Both the position numbers and the translations under genes were made by a program. The notes under the pieces were generated by a model. That model was given only the letters and a program-made list of their open reading frames with translations. It was not told the origin of the DNA and ran no database searches. Below are positions 60,577 to 64,000 of a DNA stretch of 64,000 bases, piece after piece. Source of the stretch: J027 sp965215855 (GTDB lineage: Bacteria; Chloroflexota; Anaerolineae; Aggregatilineales; J027). Within the stretch, counting starts at the first letter, position 1. Every line of letters begins with the position of its first letter. The stretch covers positions 186,001 to 250,000 of the forward strand of contig CBDCER010000003.1 in assembly GCA_965215855.1 (NCBI GenBank). The letters are read 5' to 3'.

Positions 60577-61119
60577 ATGCAAACAGTTAAAATGGTCATC
60601 ACCGGCCCGTTTGCCTCCGGCAAAACTGAATTTATCCGTTCCATCAGCGAGATTGACGTCGTCTCGACTGAACGGAGAATTGCGACTGATTCCACTGAAT
60701 CCGAAGTAAAAGATGCCACTACGGTCGCAATGGACTTTGGGCGTATCACGGTGGATAACGACCTGGTCCTCTATCTTTTCGGCACACCCGGTCAACGCCG
60801 CTTTGATTTTATGTGGGAAATTCTGGCCGAGGGTATGTTGGGCTTTGTGGTGATGGTCGATAGCTCCAAACCAGAAACCTTCCGTGAAGCTCGCAATATC
60901 CTCGACACCTTCAGGGCTTATGCCCCCACACCTTACGTGGTCGCTGCCAATAAACAGGATCATGAGGATGCGTGGAAACCAGAAGACCTGCGTATCGCAT
61001 TGCGTATTGAGGATGAAAATGTCAAGTTGCTGCCCTGCATCGCTACTGACATCGACTACGTGCGTGATGTTTTGTTGGAATTGCTATATTCTATCTTGGA
61101 AGAGATGGATAGCAATTAG
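60577..61119 (+). CDS. Small Ras-like GTPase (MglA/CvnD-related)
   Basis: 180 residues, one G domain. The P-loop is GPFASGKTEFI (~10-20), the switch I area has TTVAMDFGRI, G3 is GTPGQRRFDFMWE and G4 is ANKQDHEDAW. The SSKPETFREARNILDTF stretch is usual for the group of bacterial GTPases encoded with roadblock or DUF4388 proteins (conservons, MglA relatives). It acts as a molecular switch, here probably with the DUF4388 protein. No roadblock/LC7 (MglB-type) regulator gene is next to it; the unknown 205-residue protein at 45.6 kb is not obviously one. The transcript ends at a hairpin terminator downstream. Confidence 0.85.
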   Translation: MQTVKMVITGPFASGKTEFIRSISEIDVVSTERRIATDSTESEVKDATTVAMDFGRITVDNDLVLYLFGTPGQRRFDFMWEILAEGMLGFVVMVDSSKPETFREARNILDTFRAYAPTPYVVAANKQDHEDAWKPEDLRIALRIEDENVKLLPCIATDIDYVRDVLLELLYSILEEMDSN

Positions 61120-61148
61120 CCGCTGCGGTTTGGACTACTGATTATGGA

Positions 61149-61199
61149 TACATGCCGAGATGAGCGCCTGACGCTTGTACTTTGCATGTAGCTTTTTTT
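61149..61199 (+). terminator. Terminator after the GTPase gene
   Basis: Outer arms TACATGC (61149-61155) and GCATGTA (61184-61190) enclose an inner hairpin AGCG-CCTGA-CGCT (61163-61175). A run of seven T residues (61193-61199) follows. The next gene starts only 14 bp later, so some read-through is likely. Confidence 0.6.
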
Positions 61200-61212
61200 G
61201 TGGATTAGCTAA

Positions 61213-62031
61213 GTGCCATTACTAGTTACTGAGCCACCCAATCCTGGTATCATCCACTACGAGACACATGGTCGTGGACGTCCTGTCCTATTCTTACATG
61301 GCTGGCTGGGATCCTGGGCTTTGTGGCGTCCCGTCATTGAAGAACTCGGCAAAGAATTTAAAACCTACTCCTTGGATTTCTGGGGATTTGGCGAAAGCCG
61401 CCGAGCTTCTGGCGACAACGCCGAAGCACTTCACTCTTTCCGCGTCGACAGCTTCGTGGAGATGGTCAACCAGTTTATGGATAAGCTGGGTATCCCTAAA
61501 GCTGCTATCATCGGCCACAGCATGGGTGGTACAGTAGCCCTCAGCATGGCAATCAACCATACAGACAAAGTCGTCAAAACCTGTTGCATTGGGTCACCCA
61601 TTAACGGGAACTCCCTCAATCTCCTGCTCAAATTGTCAGGCGTGCCTGCTTTTGCATTCGTTGTTTGGCGTTTTCCGCCCCTCTTGAAGTTGTTCTTGCG
61701 AATGTACAGTCGATTCATGGCAAAAGACGGCAAGAAAATGGCCCAAATCATTACTCGTGATGTGTCATATATCACGATGGAGTCTTTTTTCCAAAGTATC
61801 GGCACATTGCGAACCACTGACCTCACTGACCAACTCAACCGAATCACCATGCCTGCCTTGGGCGTTTATGGAAAAAAAGACATCATTGTTAGGCCGACCC
61901 AACGCCATCTATTGGAAACTGGTGCTTCCCATTCTCGCATCATCTACTATGAAGATGCTGGTCACTTCCCCATGTTGGATGTACCAGAGCGTTTCATCGA
62001 TGGCATTCGAACCTTCCTGAAGCACAGCTAG
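61213..62031 (+). CDS. Alpha/beta-fold hydrolase
   Basis: 272 residues from GTG 61213, which has no good ribosome site, so the start is tentative. The fold is complete: oxyanion strand VLFLHGWLGSWALW (~26-39), nucleophile elbow GHSMGGTVAL with the Ser near 97, acid Asp in VYGKKDIIVRP (~218) and His in EDAGHFPMLDVPE (~247). A cap region (~130-195) is rich in hydrophobic and basic residues (FRMYSRFMAKDGKKMAQ-like), which suits a lipophilic ester or thioester substrate. There is no signal peptide. It sits between the GTPase terminator and the upp promoter. The substrate is unknown. Confidence 0.82.
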   Translation: MPLLVTEPPNPGIIHYETHGRGRPVLFLHGWLGSWALWRPVIEELGKEFKTYSLDFWGFGESRRASGDNAEALHSFRVDSFVEMVNQFMDKLGIPKAAIIGHSMGGTVALSMAINHTDKVVKTCCIGSPINGNSLNLLLKLSGVPAFAFVVWRFPPLLKLFLRMYSRFMAKDGKKMAQIITRDVSYITMESFFQSIGTLRTTDLTDQLNRITMPALGVYGKKDIIVRPTQRHLLETGASHSRIIYYEDAGHFPMLDVPERFIDGIRTFLKHS

Positions 62032-62034
62032 CTT

Positions 62035-62063
62035 TTGACAACTGTTGGCCTCCACCGTATAAT
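62035..62063 (+). promoter_or_regulatory. Full-consensus promoter of upp
   Basis: TTGACA (62035-62040), 17 bases and TATAAT (62058-62063) match the sigma70 consensus at all twelve positions. In the ~50-base leader CGCGGG can pair with CCCGCG around an AAAGGAG element (62073-62079), so the fold may affect translation. Confidence 0.85.
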
Positions 62064-62116
62064 CTGGCGCGGGAAAGGAGACACGCGGCCATCAATTCCC
62101 GCGTTTGGATTGGTCT

Positions 62117-62743
62117 ATGCAACAAGTCCACGTTTCAGATCACCCGTTACTCAAACATAAACTTACCTTTCTACGCGACACCAACACCAAGCATCGCCAG
62201 TTTCGCGAAGTTGTTGGTGAAATGGCAAAATTGTTATGCTACGAAGCCACCACCGACCTGAAGTTAAACAGCCTGCACGTAACGACGCCGATGGGCGACA
62301 CGACTGGGCACAAACTTCAAGCTGAAATTGGCCTTGTTCCTATTCTAAGAGCCGGGCTGGGTATGGTTGATGGTATGCTGGAAATGATTCCTAGTTCACA
62401 GGTCTGGCATCTCGGCTTCTATCGTGATGAGCGCACGTTGCGCCCTGTCGCCTACTACAACAAACTTCCCTCCGAAGCTACGGTCCAGCTATGTTTAGTT
62501 CTCGATCCTATGCTCGCCACTGGCGGGTCGGCGGTTGCTGCCGTCAATGTCCTGAAACAATGGGGTGTCCAACACATTAAATTCGTCGGTTTGATTGGCT
62601 CACCAGAAGGGATCGACCGCCTGACAGCCGCTCACCCTGACGTACCAATCTACCTGGCAGCCATTGATGAACGCCTCAACGACATCGGATTTATCGTCCC
62701 TGGGTTGGGCGACGCAGGTGACCGACAATTTGGAACCGGCTGA
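62117..62743 (+). CDS. upp: Uracil phosphoribosyltransferase
   Basis: 208 residues from ATG 62117 (MQQVHVSDHPLLKHKLTFLRD, the usual start of the family); a TTG at 62105 would add four residues. The enzyme salvages uracil: uracil and PRPP give UMP. The PRPP-binding loop is LVLDPMLATGGSA, and the uracil-binding end is GFIVPGLGDAGDRQFGTG. An EIGLVPILRAGLGMVDGM block is also present. Pseudouridine glycosidase (psuG, at 6.4 kb) makes uracil that this enzyme could reuse. It has its own consensus promoter. The following transferase gene starts inside its last codons. Confidence 0.95.
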   Translation: MQQVHVSDHPLLKHKLTFLRDTNTKHRQFREVVGEMAKLLCYEATTDLKLNSLHVTTPMGDTTGHKLQAEIGLVPILRAGLGMVDGMLEMIPSSQVWHLGFYRDERTLRPVAYYNKLPSEATVQLCLVLDPMLATGGSAVAAVNVLKQWGVQHIKFVGLIGSPEGIDRLTAAHPDVPIYLAAIDERLNDIGFIVPGLGDAGDRQFGTG

Positions 62744-63836
62744 TATTCTTTCCGATCACTGGCTGTCGTTCACCGTCATATTTGGGACAGCGTTTGGCCT
62801 CTCCTTGGTCCTTACTCCCTGGACGATTCGCCTCAGCCAGCGATATGGTTTTGTACAGGAACCAGGCGGTCGTCGCCAACATGCCCGCCCGACTGGCCGA
62901 CTGGGCGGGCTAGCAATTGCATTTGCCTTCATTCTGACAGCTATCCTGGCTCAGTTCATGTCTGTCGAACGCACTGATTCCCAAGAACTTGTCCGTGTCA
63001 CTGGTCTGTTATTGGGTGGCATCTTCATCTCCATCGCTGGGGTAGTGGACGATAAATACGAGTTGTCCCCCGTCCACAACTATGTCCTCCAACTCATTAC
63101 TGCTGCTATCGCCATCCTGTTCCTCATTTTCATCGAGAATTTCAATAATCCGCTGACGGGCAATACTGTGGGGGCCTGGCCTCATTGGGTGACAGTAACC
63201 ATCAGCCTGTTCTGGCTGGGATTGATGATGAATACTGTTAACTGGCTAGATGGCGTAGATGGGCTGGCCGCTGGCGTAGGTGGCATTGCTTCACTAATGA
63301 TTTTCCTACACGCCACCTTTCAACTCAATCAAATCAGTGTCGGTTTATTACCGCTGGCCCTCAGTGGTGCGAGTCTCGGCTTCTTATTCTATAATTTCCA
63401 TCCCGCCCGTATATTCATGGGCGGCGGCTCGGCTTTTCTAGGGTTCACACTCGGTAGCCTGAGCATCATCGGTGGCGCAAAGATGGCGACCATTCTACTG
63501 GTGATGGGACTGCCGTTGATGGATGTCGCCTGGCAAATTGTCCGCCGCCTCAGCCAGGGCCAGAATCCTATGACTGGTGATCGCGGTCACCTGCATTTTC
63601 GGCTAATTGATATGGGTGTGTCCCCAAAAATCATCGTATTGGGTTACTATGCCTTCTGTGCAATATTCGGTGGTATTGCACTAATCACTGCCAGCCGTCC
63701 GTTTAAATTGATGAGTCTGCTCGTCATGGTGAGTATACTTGTTGGCACATTCGGCATCGTCAGTTGGCGCACAACTCGAACGCGCTCATCCCCACCCGAA
63801 CCTCACAGCGATAACATGTCTTATCACGAATCTTAA
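62718..63836 (+). CDS. WecA/TagO-type polyprenyl-phosphate sugar-1-phosphate transferase
   Basis: About 372 residues, with some ten or eleven membrane helices. It belongs to the MraY/WecA family, which moves a sugar 1-phosphate from UDP-sugar to a polyprenyl phosphate and starts wall-polymer or glycan synthesis. Visible motifs are RQHARPTGRLGG after the first helices, GVVDDKYELSP (the DD metal motif), NTVNWLDGVDGLAAGVGG (the catalytic Asp motif), MGGGSAFLGF and DRGHLHFRL (the HxH sugar-recognition loop). GTG 62718 overlaps upp by 26 bp; TTG 62730, with AGGTG eight bases upstream, is an alternative. It is probably co-transcribed with upp. Confidence 0.88.
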   Translation: MTDNLEPADILSDHWLSFTVIFGTAFGLSLVLTPWTIRLSQRYGFVQEPGGRRQHARPTGRLGGLAIAFAFILTAILAQFMSVERTDSQELVRVTGLLLGGIFISIAGVVDDKYELSPVHNYVLQLITAAIAILFLIFIENFNNPLTGNTVGAWPHWVTVTISLFWLGLMMNTVNWLDGVDGLAAGVGGIASLMIFLHATFQLNQISVGLLPLALSGASLGFLFYNFHPARIFMGGGSAFLGFTLGSLSIIGGAKMATILLVMGLPLMDVAWQIVRRLSQGQNPMTGDRGHLHFRLIDMGVSPKIIVLGYYAFCAIFGGIALITASRPFKLMSLLVMVSILVGTFGIVSWRTTRTRSSPPEPHSDNMSYHES

Positions 63837-63851
63837 AGACGAGGTGTTTTC

Positions 63852-64000
63852 ATGGCGAAACGTATCCCTTCATTCCTACACCGCACACGACCCTGGCATA
63901 TCGTTGTATTGTTTTGCCTGATCTATCTGAGCGTAATCTTTGCGGTATATGAAGGGGATATAAAAGCATTCGTCGTTCCTGGCTCCAACTACTACCCCGA
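63852..64000 (+). CDS. Membrane protein, N-terminal fragment (cut by window end)
   Basis: ATG 63852 has a clear GAGGTG ribosome site (63841-63846) five bases upstream, 15 bp after the previous stop, and the frame is open to the window edge (49 codons). The product starts basic (MAKRIPSFLHRTRPWH), followed by a strong membrane helix (IVVLFCLIYLSVIFAVY) and the beginning of an outside part (EGDIKAFVVPGSNYYP). The family cannot be told from this piece. It is probably in the same transcript as the transferase, so a role in surface polymer or cell-envelope assembly is possible. Confidence 0.65.
   Translation, partial: MAKRIPSFLHRTRPWHIVVLFCLIYLSVIFAVYEGDIKAFVVPGSNYYP

Noticed and set aside
1..64000. 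Mobile element, prophage or CRISPR array
   Set aside because: No transposase, integrase, att-like repeat pair, or regularly spaced short repeats were seen; the tube-like and effector-like genes are isolated singletons. Distant copies of short repeats could have been missed by eye.

Overview
The window looks like chromosomal DNA of a Chloroflexota bacterium, probably from the Anaerolineae side of the phylum. This is an inference from gene content: very large GAF-stack sensor kinases, several one- or two-pass membrane proteins with long Thr/Pro/Ser linkers and SH3-like ends, a DUF4388 protein next to an MglA/Cvn-like GTPase, a TadZ/CpaE-like orphan and split methylmalonyl-CoA mutase. There is no rRNA gene to confirm it. 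Base composition is moderate and even, coding is dense on both strands, and no insertion sequence, prophage block or CRISPR array was seen. Many promoters have clear sigma70-type boxes, and most starts have GGAG/AGGAG ribosome sites.

Layout. 1-8.4 kb: end of an ECF transporter (EcfT, fused double EcfA), an Eis-like acetyltransferase, a secreted-effector-like zinc metallopeptidase with a peptidoglycan-binding domain, an SH3b lipoprotein, psuG and a PT-rich membrane protein. 8.5 kb: tRNA-Val(GAC). 8.6-16.5 kb: a three-gene minus-strand operon of two protein-kinase-like proteins and two large TPR/coiled-coil membrane proteins. 16.5-19.5 kb: a compact bacterial microcompartment operon (RpiB, DeoC, one BMC-H, three BMC-P), divergent from the kinase operon across overlapping promoters. 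19.6-21.7 kb: glmS with a glmS ribozyme in its leader. 21.8-29 kb: receiver protein, HU, HAD phosphatase, shikimate-kinase-like protein, nitrilase, amidase, tandem secreted esterases and a BON protein. 29-34.3 kb: dnaG-rpoD, a small membrane protein and a Nudix-GNAT fusion. 34.4-45.2 kb: methyltransferase, then a GAF/HAMP sensor cluster and a DUF3068-like protein. 45.6-53 kb: an unknown protein, a CpaE-like protein, a transporter-HEAT-cNMP fusion and a PhoB/PhoR-like pair. 53-59.2 kb: a lone phage-tube-like protein and the methylmalonyl-CoA mutase operon (mutA, mutB, meaB). 59.3-64 kb: a long structured leader, DUF4388 protein and GTPase, an alpha/beta hydrolase, upp, a WecA/TagO-type transferase and a gene cut by the window edge.

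The most notable system is the microcompartment. RpiB and DeoC both carry N-terminal amphipathic, encapsulation-peptide-like helices ahead of their catalytic domains, and no aldehyde dehydrogenase is present. This matches the 'sugar phosphate utilising' (SPU) class of predicted microcompartments, whose physiology is unproven. Here the RpiB active-site Cys is replaced by Asp, and the operon shares its promoter region with kinase-like signalling genes. Other points worth a second look are the glmS ribozyme, the structured leader at 59.35-59.64 kb, the Pho-box-like operator of a possibly leaderless response regulator, the eCIS/phage-related singletons at 3.6-5.4 and 53.2-53.7 kb, and the large signalling proteins that lack a visible output domain.
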